A stretch of DNA of 37,882 nt, from NCBI GenBank assembly GCA_018060625.1, contig JAGOVS010000012.1, positions 1-37,882 on the forward strand, read 5' to 3'. Below are positions 18,301 through 25,977 of this stretch, in pieces. The position numbers and the translations under genes are program-made. Source of the stretch: Bacteriovorax sp. (GTDB lineage: Bacteria; Bdellovibrionota; Bacteriovoracia; Bacteriovoracales; Bacteriovoracaceae). A model generated the notes under the pieces. The model did no database searches. It worked only from the letters and a program-made list of their open reading frames with translations, and was not told where the DNA came from. The stretch's first letter is position 1, and every line of letters begins with the position of its first letter.

Positions 18301-18572
18301 ATCCTTCCGTTCGTTTTGAGTTGGCGCGAATAGGGCTAGCGACCTTTAGAAAACTGATTCTCTTGGAAAGAAAAATGCAAGATCCTGGAGTTCCTGATAA
18401 GTTAAAAAATGAGGTGAGGGAATTTTTGAGTAAATTAAGATCCACTTATCCATTTGAGTATTCTAACTCATTTTTAAATCCTAAAAAAACTAATGATTCT
18501 AAAAGTGGGCAATACGATAGTTTTTGCAAAGATATCGATAATCTCCTTTTAAAAATCTTTTTAAATGGGTAA
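15336..18572 (+). CDS. Large exported DUF4091/glycoside-hydrolase-like protein
   Basis: This is a 1078-residue protein with a signal peptide (MCFKYKFFIFFFIFLGIPCSIAF), so it is periplasmic or secreted. Apparent modules are a beta-rich N-terminal region, a CBM-like jelly roll around 190-335 (FDRIEFDLYNPNDD; GWNHISLSLSQY at 276-287), a second galactose-binding-like region around 350-480 (VPNGSYRFQLIADK), an Ig-like domain near 660-710 (SPGIYTSSLELSYNNHSVILPIVLKV), and a barrel-like C-terminal part. That part contains LFSDEASG with D851/E852 and ends in the pattern ARQKGLAHYLEWNS ... YPSLKEGLYPSVRFELARIGLATFRKLILL, which resembles the DUF4091 module of predicted glycoside hydrolases. Placed in the export operon, it may trim or modify the polymer, but no activity is established. 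Its gene overlaps the acyltransferase gene by eight bases. Confidence 0.65.
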   Translation: MCFKYKFFIFFFIFLGIPCSIAFPFEFYGDGIVQEKSEKNSENFSPFTLSCDFGETQTAFVTYHNLRPGYYTAKALVRADNVQKGKDEYSFWHFYDGGFGVKTIFADLYGSYGFREISYPLQVKNSDLTVWFRLKSPGKVYVDSFQLVPAINPNGKIRISDPLPFKQERKQSILQPSRTTESIRRPLFHFNNAEMGHSFDLKKDTQNGGVGVVSAHKYYHFFPERLSPSDWSDFDRIEFDLYNPNDDYISFNFTMADDLSTGYWSQLNHNEILAPGWNHISLSLSQYVGERGSVKFFRSLNLKKIKKIFMGIDPEGRNPIIEKTFYLDNVNLLRDKMPLAPKNIWTFDFTSHKAHQNSFIPITTQSIFSLEKGMGFINPEFWRVEDSFGPSSFLRYSIGILSGKFRVNVPNGSYRFQLIADKLGFWDVPFYRDRTFFVNGRAFYKESRNAAQDFLKDFLRFENVIPSISDHPFSLYHGQVFKKIEGSVDVKNGQIDFDFAGDASAISLNTLILWEKKETKVALQFIDQFNKRNRKEFNWQTRPLRQVGPGHFKDQLEVNAIALTKKLDPFMPQKSLGQTLTFLAGENEKDSQLLQILPLKNGAVLNFKKGVFKNSKNEVVKNISFKVSEVINQFVSPGMGHETYLLNGTYLRELKRHSFETDARIVKYLWIDVQTSSDSSPGIYTSSLELSYNNHSVILPIVLKVLPYELPKLDFPVGFLGLDPLPYSYFSGNGWREIRKKYRFLALKELSEAGFSTFSGLPEVPLRFTQAALQLETKDLEETLSEATRLGFKGPFFSYGGQFPEWILRPLTYPMNMSEDEYYQRVSGLLRPLLSKKHPQAFQKIVYLFSDEASGYSQKTSEDYQFGQKIKKILPELSLGGFSFFEKRDVQLENLNHLFDFGFYSLLTEHNSLQIKKQKGQWGFYNAVPGNLDDPRFAFGIGLFLARQKGLAHYLEWNSIGFNHYPYFDFDGRESDVALFYPSLKEGLYPSVRFELARIGLATFRKLILLERKMQDPGVPDKLKNEVREFLSKLRSTYPFEYSNSFLNPKKTNDSKSGQYDSFCKDIDNLLLKIFLNG

Positions 18573-19260
18573 TGATTTATTTATGCAAAAAACCATCATA
18601 CATAAAGTTCTCTTTCTTATTTTGAATCGGCCAACCCAATTCTTTTCTTACTTAAGGCAAACTTATTTTTTTTATCAAACCTATTTATTGAGACTATTTT
18701 TCATCAATGGTAAAGGACAATACCAGTTAGGGGTAAATGTTCGTCTTCAGTCTCTTAAAACATTGATGGCAGGGCCTACGTCTCTCATTGTGATAGGAAA
18801 TCATTCCATTCTTTACGAGAATGCAAAAGTAGAGGCCTTTGGTGTAGGAGAAATTTCAATTGGAGAAAATTCAATTATTGGTGATGCCCGAATTTCATGT
18901 CGAGAAAAGATCACTATAGGGGATCATTTTTTAACGAGTTGGAATGTCTTTATTCAGGATTTTGATTCTCATCCAGTTAAGGGAGCCTTGCGTGCTGCTC
19001 AAGTTCAAAACATGACACATAGTTTCTTCCCATCTTTTCAAGTTGACCCTATGCCCTCTGCTTTTCATTTTGATTTTCCAAGTGAATGCATTTCTATTGG
19101 TAATAATGTTTGGCTAGGGGCCAACGTTACTATTTTAAAAGGGGCAAAAATTGGTGATAACTGCGTTGTGGCCACAGGGGCGGTTGTTTTAAAAGGTGAT
19201 TATGAAAGTCATTCGCTCATTGCTGGAAACCCGGCCAAAGTTGTGAAGACACTGAATTGA
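18565..19260 (+). CDS. Hexapeptide-repeat (left-handed beta-helix) acyltransferase
   Basis: This is a 231-residue member of the LpxA/CysE/NodL-type acyltransferases. Imperfect [LIV]-G-x4 repeats run from about residue 85 (GEISIGENSIIGDARISCREKITIGDHF) and resume after a loop (ISIGNNVWLGANVTILKGAKIGDNCVVATGAVVLKGD), ending with the family-typical IAGNPAKVVK. The loop holds DFDSHP, placing a His where O-acetyltransferases keep their catalytic residue. It probably O- or N-acetylates a sugar of the exopolysaccharide using acetyl-CoA in the cytoplasm. The start ATG 18565 overlaps the preceding gene. M7 (18583) is an alternative. The region before the helix (1-60) is longer than in compact acetyltransferases such as LacA. 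Confidence 0.85.
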   Translation: MGNDLFMQKTIIHKVLFLILNRPTQFFSYLRQTYFFYQTYLLRLFFINGKGQYQLGVNVRLQSLKTLMAGPTSLIVIGNHSILYENAKVEAFGVGEISIGENSIIGDARISCREKITIGDHFLTSWNVFIQDFDSHPVKGALRAAQVQNMTHSFFPSFQVDPMPSAFHFDFPSECISIGNNVWLGANVTILKGAKIGDNCVVATGAVVLKGDYESHSLIAGNPAKVVKTLN

Positions 19261-19263
19261 ACG

Positions 19264-19281
19264 ATGCGTAACGTGACGCAT
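19264..19281. repeat. Short inverted repeat after acyltransferase gene
   Basis: ATGCGT (19264-19269) and ACGCAT (19276-19281) form a perfect 6-bp inverted repeat with a 6-nt spacer, three bases after the acyltransferase stop codon. No T-run follows, so it is not a typical intrinsic terminator. Confidence 0.4.
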
Positions 19282-19348
19282 GTGCCTAGAAAAAATCACC
19301 TCATGGATTTTGAAAAAATGAGACAGCGTTAATCATTATGCAATTCAC

Positions 19349-19377
19349 TTGAAATAGTGTTTTTTTCCGTTTAAATA
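19349..19377 (+). promoter_or_regulatory. Sigma-70-type promoter for the phosphoglycosyl transferase gene
   Basis: TTGAAA (19349-19354) is followed after 17 bp by TAAATA (19372-19377), a good vegetative promoter match. The predicted start, near 19384, lies within the adjacent 17-bp inverted repeat. The gene therefore seems to be transcribed separately from the upstream export genes. Confidence 0.5.
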
Positions 19378-19412
19378 AAGACGATTCATTTTTTTAAAAT
19401 GAATCGTCTTTA
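19376..19412. repeat. Perfect 17-bp inverted repeat at the promoter/leader
   Basis: TAAAGACGATTCATTTT (19376-19392) is exactly complementary to 19396-19412, with a 3-nt T loop. It overlaps the predicted -10/start region and ends just before the GGGAGG ribosome-binding site (19416-19421). No T-run follows, so it is not a standard terminator. It could be an operator for a dimeric regulator or a leader hairpin in read-through transcripts. Confidence 0.7.
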
Positions 19413-19428
19413 AGAGGGAGGAAATTAA

Positions 19429-20112
19429 ATGAGTAATTTAGCTGTTTCAAATTCTGGCGTCATCTCAATTGATAAGTTTGATATGTCTTCTTATTTTTTT
19501 ACGGACACTTTTCTTTTTCGACGTCTTCTCATTGGCCAAAAGGCCAGTGCCATTTTTGAAATTGTTTTTGCTCTTTTGTTATTAGTACTCTTTTCACCAC
19601 TGCTCCTTATTGTTTCTTTGGCCATAAAATTATCCATGGGGGGGAATATCTTTTATTCCCAGGTTCGTGTAGGTAAAGGTGGAAAGCATTTTAAAATTCA
19701 TAAATTCAGAACGATGATTCAAGATGCTGAGGCCTTAACAGGTCCTATGCTCGCTCAAAAAAATGACCCAAGAATTACTAAACTCGGAAGATTTTTAAGA
19801 GCTTCTCACCTTGATGAGTTACCTCAACTCTTTAATGTTCTTGCTGGGGAGATGGCCTTTGTGGGACCAAGACCAGAGAGACCTGAATTTGTGGACGTTT
19901 TTGAAAAGGAAGTTGAGGGTTATAAAAGAAGAAGAGAGGTTAAGCCAGGCATAACAGGACTTGCCCAAATCTGCTTACCTTATGATGCTACAGCCAGAGA
20001 AAAAATCCAGTATGATACTTTCTATATCGATTTCAATCGCTCCATCGTACTTAATGTTATTATTGCCTACTACACTGCTCTGAAGATGGTTTCGGTTTCA
20101 AAATATAGTTAG
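19429..20112 (+). CDS. Initiating sugar-phosphate transferase (monotopic phosphoglycosyl transferase)
   Basis: This is a 227-residue enzyme of the bacterial sugar transferase family (PglC/WbaP catalytic core). It transfers a sugar phosphate from a nucleotide sugar to undecaprenyl phosphate, the first committed step of repeat-unit assembly. There is one hydrophobic re-entrant segment (about 41-68), then KFRTM (92-96), the catalytic Asp-Glu pair D129-E130 in LDELPQLFNVL, GPRPERPEF (146-154) and VKPGITGLAQ. The short length indicates the small PglC-like form without the extra WbaP membrane domain, apart from about 35 additional N-terminal residues. It has a strong GGGAGG ribosome-binding site, its own apparent promoter and a striking inverted repeat upstream, so polymer initiation may be regulated separately. 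Confidence 0.92.
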   Translation: MSNLAVSNSGVISIDKFDMSSYFFTDTFLFRRLLIGQKASAIFEIVFALLLLVLFSPLLLIVSLAIKLSMGGNIFYSQVRVGKGGKHFKIHKFRTMIQDAEALTGPMLAQKNDPRITKLGRFLRASHLDELPQLFNVLAGEMAFVGPRPERPEFVDVFEKEVEGYKRRREVKPGITGLAQICLPYDATAREKIQYDTFYIDFNRSIVLNVIIAYYTALKMVSVSKYS

Positions 20113-20149
20113 ATCAAGACAAGGGAATGATCTTTATGTAAGAGGGCAA

Positions 20150-21415
20150 ATGGGTACTTTTAGAAAGTCTTTGTTACTTCTTTTGGCCACTCTTTTGATA
20201 TTGTCTTCTTGTCAAAATGCCGAAGAGCATTTGATTCTTCTGATAAAAAAACATTACGCCAATTACTATGTGAATAATTCTTCTCATAAACAGCTCGTTT
20301 TAAAAAAACTGGAAAATTTTTTGAAAGATCATTCTTTAACTCCAGAAAACAGTGAGCAGATCTCTCAAATATTAAATGAATTCAATGATGGACATGTCCT
20401 CTTAAAATCCACTAATCCCAAAACGACAAATCGATTGTCCGATTTGACATTTTTTCCAGGAAGTTTTTATGTTTCAAGTTGCGAACACTCCTGCTCTCCT
20501 GGATTAATGAAGGGAAAATATGAAATTGTGAGTGTTGGAGAACAAGGCTTTGAAAAATGGTTAGAGGATAATGCTAAACGAGTGGCCGCTTCAACTCCCT
20601 GGGGAAAAAAATATAGGACGAGTCGCTTATTAGTATCGAATAGGGCCCAAGACGTTTTGACATTGAAACTTCTCAATTCTTCAGGGACACTTTTTACCAC
20701 TCAGCTTCGTTTTTTGGATGAAGAGCAACCGCTAGAGAAGTGTGTTGAAGGAAGACGATTAAGAGATTCAATTTATTATATAAAAATTAAAACATTATGG
20801 TGCGATAGAGGAAATGGAGATATAGAGGAAAATTATATAAGGGATTGGGATCTTGTTACTTCAGAAGTTAAAAAAACGGATAAAATCATTCTAGATTTAA
20901 GAGAGAATAATGGAGGAGATGACCGAGAAGTTGTTTATACACTAAGTTCATTTATGAATCACTCTTTCCCGCTTTATCTCTATCAATTCCTCACTCTAAA
21001 TCGGCCAGGAAAAATTCAACGTTTCCTTCATTTACTTCCTTATCCCTTTTCACTTTGGGCAGAGAGGGGAGTCGATATGGCCAACTTTAAAACACCGCCT
21101 AAAAATACCTTTTATGACAATCAAGTAAGCGTACTTATTTCTGCAGGATGTTTTTCTTCGTGTGAGGGTCTTGCTTCGGCCTTTAAAGTACAAAAAAGAG
21201 CTAAGCTATTCGGTGGACAGACTCATGGAGGAGCAGGAAATCCTCTCTTTTTTCCCATTGCCCATTCCTCATTTTCGATTAACTTGCCAACATGCTTAAC
21301 CTGGCAAGCAGATGGTCAACTTTTTGAAGGAAAGGGAGTAACGCCTGATTACTTAGTGGAAGACAAATTGGAGAAGGGCGATGATTTTGTTTTAGAAGAG
21401 GCCCTAAAGTTTTAA
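20150..21415 (+). CDS. S41-family peptidase-like lipoprotein
   Basis: This is a 421-residue lipoprotein with lipobox LILSS-C21. The C-terminal half has the S41 tail-specific-protease core: IILDLRENNGGD, then the nucleophile region GCFSSCEG with S336/S337, and the closing GKGVTPDYLVE. The position of the general-base lysine of CtpA/Tsp enzymes is occupied by Gly in THGGAG (358-363). DGHVLL with H82 in the N-terminal part fits the IRBP/nisin-resistance type that uses a Ser-His pair. No PDZ domain is apparent. It probably acts in the periplasm or at the outer membrane on an unknown substrate. An AGAGGG site precedes ATG 20150. The gene lies 37 bp after the sugar transferase and may share its transcript. 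Confidence 0.78.
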   Translation: MGTFRKSLLLLLATLLILSSCQNAEEHLILLIKKHYANYYVNNSSHKQLVLKKLENFLKDHSLTPENSEQISQILNEFNDGHVLLKSTNPKTTNRLSDLTFFPGSFYVSSCEHSCSPGLMKGKYEIVSVGEQGFEKWLEDNAKRVAASTPWGKKYRTSRLLVSNRAQDVLTLKLLNSSGTLFTTQLRFLDEEQPLEKCVEGRRLRDSIYYIKIKTLWCDRGNGDIEENYIRDWDLVTSEVKKTDKIILDLRENNGGDDREVVYTLSSFMNHSFPLYLYQFLTLNRPGKIQRFLHLLPYPFSLWAERGVDMANFKTPPKNTFYDNQVSVLISAGCFSSCEGLASAFKVQKRAKLFGGQTHGGAGNPLFFPIAHSSFSINLPTCLTWQADGQLFEGKGVTPDYLVEDKLEKGDDFVLEEALKF

Positions 21416-21418
21416 ATG

Positions 21419-22666
21419 TTATTTATCAAGCTCTAGTAAATAAGCAATCCCTAATTTTTCAAAAAGATCAGCTTTCTTAGAAGAAAATAGAGATTTCTCA
21501 AAGGTGTCTTCGGCAGTGTGTATGTAGGGGTTCTGCTCTGAGCTTATGGATTCTACAGGAAAACTGGTTCTATAACCCTGAATATGCCAGGAATAATGAT
21601 CAGAGCACGCGTATCCACATTTCTCCCATGTCCAGTTAGTTTTTAAATATTCATCAATGATACTTGCAACAAAGAGTGTTTGTTCTTTATTCGTCCCATC
21701 TGCAATAAGGGCCATATCAAAGGTCTTTCCAGAAAAATTAACTCCATCAAATTGCAAGACACCAATAACTTGCTTGCCTGATTTGTGATAGAGTTCGGCC
21801 AATTCGTTGGATCCTTGAAGGCCAACTTCTTCAGCAGCATAAGCAATGAACTCAATAGTATGTTTAGGGCGGTAGTTTTTTTCTACAATCAATTTGATGA
21901 GATCACTTAAAAGAGCTATGCCGGCCGCATTGTCGTCGGCCCCAGGGGATCGGAGGCCTTTTTCAGGGTCATCGGAGTTAATTGAATCACCATGACCGCC
22001 TAGGATAATAATCTTATTTTTTTTAATTTCATCTGAGCCCTGAATTCTTAAAATGATCGAAGGCTGTTCAAAGTTTTGATGTTTGAAGTAAGTAACTAAA
22101 ACATCATTTCGATTGCTTGTTAATCTCTCCCACTCTTTACCAATCCATTCCAATGCAGCTATTCCCTCTGGGGATTTGTAATAACGGGTCTTGTAAGAAG
22201 TCAATTGATGAATAACGCTATTGCGATAAGTTTCAGATGTGGATTCAAACCATTCATAAACTTCTTGAGATCTAGTGAGGGTGTAGTCAAGAGTGATGAG
22301 TTTATCTAACTCATTTGGCCAAAATTCACCAAACTCAACATCGGGAAAACGTTTAAATAATTCGTTATTGGGTTTTATTTCAGGGGCCTGAGAGAGAATT
22401 CTAAATCCGCCGCATCTCTTAAATTTTCGATGAACAAAATGACTTATGTGAGAGAGGTTTTCAAAAGGAATATTGACATAAATTTCATCACGTTGAGAGA
22501 GTGTTGGCAGTGCGTTTGAAAAAGAAGGGGCCTCTATTTTCAAAGTGTTAAAAAGGATAGGCGATAGTGCAATCCATTGAGTAGGTAAGGGCCTAAGATG
22601 TGTATGAGCAAGAAGTCCATTGACTTGGCATAGGGTCAAAATAAGAATCAACTTCTTTAGGTGCAT
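21419..22666 (-). CDS. Secreted M28-family zinc aminopeptidase
   Basis: This is a 415-residue exported aminopeptidase with signal peptide MHLKKLILILTLCQVNGLLA. Co-catalytic zinc ligands of M28 enzymes are visible: H225 in GGHGDS, D244 in PGADDNAAG, the E279-E280 pair in AYAAEEVGLQGS, D307 in QFDGVN, and H383 in YIHTAEDT. A CGYAC pair (C350/C354) matches the disulfide of Vibrio/Aeromonas leucyl aminopeptidases, and SDHYSWH next to it forms part of the active-site rim. It likely releases N-terminal hydrophobic residues from peptides outside the cell or in the periplasm, which would suit a proteolytic, possibly predatory, lifestyle. It ends three bases from the convergent S41 gene with no terminator visible between them. 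Confidence 0.9.
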   Translation of the reverse strand: MHLKKLILILTLCQVNGLLAHTHLRPLPTQWIALSPILFNTLKIEAPSFSNALPTLSQRDEIYVNIPFENLSHISHFVHRKFKRCGGFRILSQAPEIKPNNELFKRFPDVEFGEFWPNELDKLITLDYTLTRSQEVYEWFESTSETYRNSVIHQLTSYKTRYYKSPEGIAALEWIGKEWERLTSNRNDVLVTYFKHQNFEQPSIILRIQGSDEIKKNKIIILGGHGDSINSDDPEKGLRSPGADDNAAGIALLSDLIKLIVEKNYRPKHTIEFIAYAAEEVGLQGSNELAELYHKSGKQVIGVLQFDGVNFSGKTFDMALIADGTNKEQTLFVASIIDEYLKTNWTWEKCGYACSDHYSWHIQGYRTSFPVESISSEQNPYIHTAEDTFEKSLFSSKKADLFEKLGIAYLLELDK

Positions 22667-22782
22667 GGGTGTTTAATCTCAAGAGTTATTTTTCATTTTT
22701 TTACAGAGAAGCTGGATATATTGTCAATTTTAGTTTATGAAATAGGCACTATCTATTCGAGTAAAAATCATGAGGTGCCCGT

Positions 22783-25700
22783 TTGAAGACAATTAACCAG
22801 TTTATCCTTCTTTTAAGCTTCATCACTCAAATAACTATGGTCCAGGCCTCTGAGTTTTGGGTGGCCCAAAAAGAGAATGTCAGACAGTTTTATTCCCTTG
22901 ATACCTCAGAGGGTGACATTGTTCTTAAAAAATATTCCCAAGAAAAGGGCGACTTTCAAGAGCGCCTAGAGAAAAAAACGTTCGTTCGATTAAGTGAAGC
23001 CTATGCCTATTTAAATGTGCATGCCCGAAATTTTTTAAAGGTTGAAAAGCTTGAGCACTGGCCGATTATTGCTTCTCAAGAAGGAAGTGTTGAAAAAGGT
23101 CTTTTTGGGAAAAAAAACACTTCGATTTGGAGTGCAAAAAACCAATGGAGTGAAGAGTGGGAATTAAAGTTTGCGGAATGGATAGAACAATCGGTAAGGC
23201 CTAATTTTTATCAACTTTATAATATTGAAACAGACTGCGCGGACGCAGTCGTTGGTTTGCGCTGGATATTTGCACGCATCAACTCATTACCCGCGGCCAA
23301 CTCAATTAATGATTCGGGAGATTTGTTTGGAAATTTTTCGATGCCTAGGAAGTGGAGAAAACTCCCCAAAGCAAAACTTTGGCATGAAGATGAACTTTTC
23401 ATGAAAGCACTCAAGTATATAATGGATGTAAGTTATACCCGCTCCATCATTGATGATGGTTATCCTGTTCGAATTGATCGTATTGGGCTTATCGCTGGGG
23501 ATTATATTGTTACTCGTTTTCGTGGACTTGGTCACGCCAAAGTGATTAGTGAGACCCATTTTGATGAATTAACAGAAATGCCGATTTATACTCTGGCCTC
23601 AACCCTACCTATAAAAGTCAGAGAGCTTGTCAGAGAAGCATTTGTTGATCCTGAATGGTCGAAACATATTGGAAAAGAGATTTTGGCCTTTCGATGGCCT
23701 ATCATTAAAAATGGCGAGTGGGTCTTGAAAGCCTCTGAAACACACTCCAGGTATTCGCGAGAGCAATATGACGATAAGTTAAAAGAAAAATTTCCTGCTT
23801 TCATTTCTTTTATTTTATCACGAGTAAAAGAAACTTATGATCCCATTCGATTGCTTGAATTAGGGACTCAAGAGATCTCAAAATATATCAAACAACGAAT
23901 GAGTATTGTGACTTCAGGTTATTCAGCTTGTGGAGCAAGAAAATGCTCTATTGATCAGATTGATTATAAAAATTGGTCCACGACTTCTCGAGATGAAGTC
24001 ATTATTAAAAAATTTACTGAGTTGGATAGACTTGTTAAAGAATTTGAAGTGATTTCTCCTGGGCTTTATGAAATTTGGGTTCAGAAGCTAAAAACGTCAA
24101 AAATGATCATAGAAGGCGAGAGTGTTAATTTGGCAACGATTCGCTTTTTGTTTGAGTCCGGATACACTTCGGCCGATCCGAATGTTTTACCAAAAGAGCG
24201 CTGGGGGCTGGAGACATCGAAAAGTTTAGCCTTGAAATTAGATGAGGCCCAGGATTTACTTGCAAAACGTAAAAAGATAATTGGACAAATTCCTTCTCCT
24301 TGTCGCTCTGAAGTTTGTTTTCCCAAAAATGCTGAGTGGCTTGAAGGAAATACTTATCTCATCGATGCAGAACTCAACAAGCTCTATGTCGCCATAACAA
24401 CGTTTTGCCAATTGAGAGAAGTTGGCAATTGTGAGAGTTTTTTGAAATCTTTGGGACAAAAAATTTATGTCTATGAGAATGAACAAAAAAGTCTAGCAGA
24501 TTGGGTGAGCGCAATTCCTCTTTTTCACTCTGACCCGAGAGTGAGTTTTAAAAGAAGATGGGGAAATCTTGAAGGCAAATTATTGGGTGCAGTTCTTCCT
24601 TATTTTGAATCGATTAAAATTTCACAAGGTGCTTTAGCGCTTTTGGATGAGAGGAAAATTTTCCACCTGGAAAGTGGGAAAATCATTTATGAGGCACCAG
24701 AGAAGGCAAAACTAGCTTTAACAGATGATGACAAAATGTATCTCATTTCAGAGTCGCGAGGGGAGATTCATCAGATTACGATTGCAAATGGGACGATCTC
24801 TTTAGGGGATGTTCTAGACCCAGAACATATTTTATTAAAAAATGCCGATCTTTCAATTTCCTATCTTGAATCGGAGTCTTTTGGAGTCTTTTTATTAAAG
24901 AATGTGGCAGGAAATAAGGTCTTCAGAATAAGACAGGGTCGCATTGAAGTAATCAGTCATTATGATGGGGCCATTTCTCTTAAGGAAAATTTACTAACGG
25001 CCGTTCAAAATTCATCAACGATGACATTTGTGGATTTACAAAAAAATAAAATATTTGAATTCACCCTTCCACTAACAGGACAGTTTAAAAATATGAATAA
25101 GATGATCGTTCTTTCTTATTCATACCCAAATGTTTTCCTAGAGTATAAAGATTCTGATTGGGGGCTACATTATCCTGTTAGAGTCAATCTTGAGAAAAAA
25201 ACGTGGGACGAAATAGATCTTCAGCTCTCTGGACCTTTTGATATTTCGTGGTCGAGTGCGAAATCTGGTAAGGCCTTTGTGTTAAATAAGACGGGAGAAG
25301 ACTATCCTGAATTGTATGCCCTCGATTTTGAAAAGAGTGAACCTGTTGTGACAAGATTAGATAATAATTTTGTGGATGCTTTTGAGTTAAATGGCGTGAT
25401 TTATTTTATTCAATCGCTTGGAACTCAGTGGAGTCAAGATTTAGAAAATCGCTTAATGGTGTGGAGTCAGAATATTTCAGAGTTTACTCCTAGAGAGAGC
25501 TTGGGCAATCCTAAGTTTATGACAGAGCATGGAATTTATTTTAGTGGAGAAGAGTTGGGGGCAATGCTTTCTTTTGATCAGGTTAAGAAAATGACTCTAC
25601 CAAGATCGCTCTTATCACCGAATCATTTTACCCATGTGCAAGTCGGGGAACCGACACTTTTTGGATATCGATTTGATTCATCTTATGGAGAGTTTTTGAG

Positions 25701-25896
25701 TATGGGGGGGACAATTGATTTAAAATCTTCTTTTGAAGAAGACATCTTACCCAATTATTCAATTTATTCTTGGATAAATAAATCAGACTTACTCCATGAG
25801 CGTTGGGGGGAGCATTTTAAGAAATCGACCGTCTCATCTGGCCAATTAATAAGTATTGGTAAAAATATGGGAGTATGGTGGGCCCCAAGTGAGTAA
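22783..25896 (+). CDS. Large exported protein with possible Cys/His hydrolase domain and propeller-like C-terminus
   Basis: This is a 1037-residue protein that I cannot assign to a named family. The start is TTG 22783 with a TGAGGTG ribosome-binding site, followed by a signal peptide (MKTINQFILLLSFITQITMVQA). Residues 150-260 contain DCADAVVGLRW with C152 and GLGHAKVI with H251, preceded by AGDYIV. This order resembles NlpC/P60- or transglutaminase-type papain-like folds. Four further cysteines occur in pairs (ACGARKC; PCRSEVC). From about residue 600 onward the sequence becomes a series of beta-strand repeats (KIFHLESGKIIYEAPEKAKLAL; KMYLISESRGEIHQI) consistent with a beta-propeller. It heads a probable operon with two TolC-like proteins. 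A role at the cell envelope is an inference. Confidence 0.6.
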   Translation: MKTINQFILLLSFITQITMVQASEFWVAQKENVRQFYSLDTSEGDIVLKKYSQEKGDFQERLEKKTFVRLSEAYAYLNVHARNFLKVEKLEHWPIIASQEGSVEKGLFGKKNTSIWSAKNQWSEEWELKFAEWIEQSVRPNFYQLYNIETDCADAVVGLRWIFARINSLPAANSINDSGDLFGNFSMPRKWRKLPKAKLWHEDELFMKALKYIMDVSYTRSIIDDGYPVRIDRIGLIAGDYIVTRFRGLGHAKVISETHFDELTEMPIYTLASTLPIKVRELVREAFVDPEWSKHIGKEILAFRWPIIKNGEWVLKASETHSRYSREQYDDKLKEKFPAFISFILSRVKETYDPIRLLELGTQEISKYIKQRMSIVTSGYSACGARKCSIDQIDYKNWSTTSRDEVIIKKFTELDRLVKEFEVISPGLYEIWVQKLKTSKMIIEGESVNLATIRFLFESGYTSADPNVLPKERWGLETSKSLALKLDEAQDLLAKRKKIIGQIPSPCRSEVCFPKNAEWLEGNTYLIDAELNKLYVAITTFCQLREVGNCESFLKSLGQKIYVYENEQKSLADWVSAIPLFHSDPRVSFKRRWGNLEGKLLGAVLPYFESIKISQGALALLDERKIFHLESGKIIYEAPEKAKLALTDDDKMYLISESRGEIHQITIANGTISLGDVLDPEHILLKNADLSISYLESESFGVFLLKNVAGNKVFRIRQGRIEVISHYDGAISLKENLLTAVQNSSTMTFVDLQKNKIFEFTLPLTGQFKNMNKMIVLSYSYPNVFLEYKDSDWGLHYPVRVNLEKKTWDEIDLQLSGPFDISWSSAKSGKAFVLNKTGEDYPELYALDFEKSEPVVTRLDNNFVDAFELNGVIYFIQSLGTQWSQDLENRLMVWSQNISEFTPRESLGNPKFMTEHGIYFSGEELGAMLSFDQVKKMTLPRSLLSPNHFTHVQVGEPTLFGYRFDSSYGEFLSMGGTIDLKSSFEEDILPNYSIYSWINKSDLLHERWGEHFKKSTVSSGQLISIGKNMGVWWAPSE

Positions 25897-25977
25897 ATTC
25901 TACAGAGTTCTGTTCCTAAAAATGAATAAAGAATCTTGCATGTTATAAGGATTTTGATGACTACAATTGGAGTAAAT

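Noticed and set aside
21416-21418. Shared bidirectional terminator between the S41 and M28 genes
   Set aside because: The gap is three bases and no inverted repeat with a T-run was found around it.
22667-22782. Divergent promoter between the M28 and 1037-residue protein genes
   Set aside because: TTGTCA at 22721 is a fair -35, but no acceptable -10 lies at the right distance, so no promoter is claimed.
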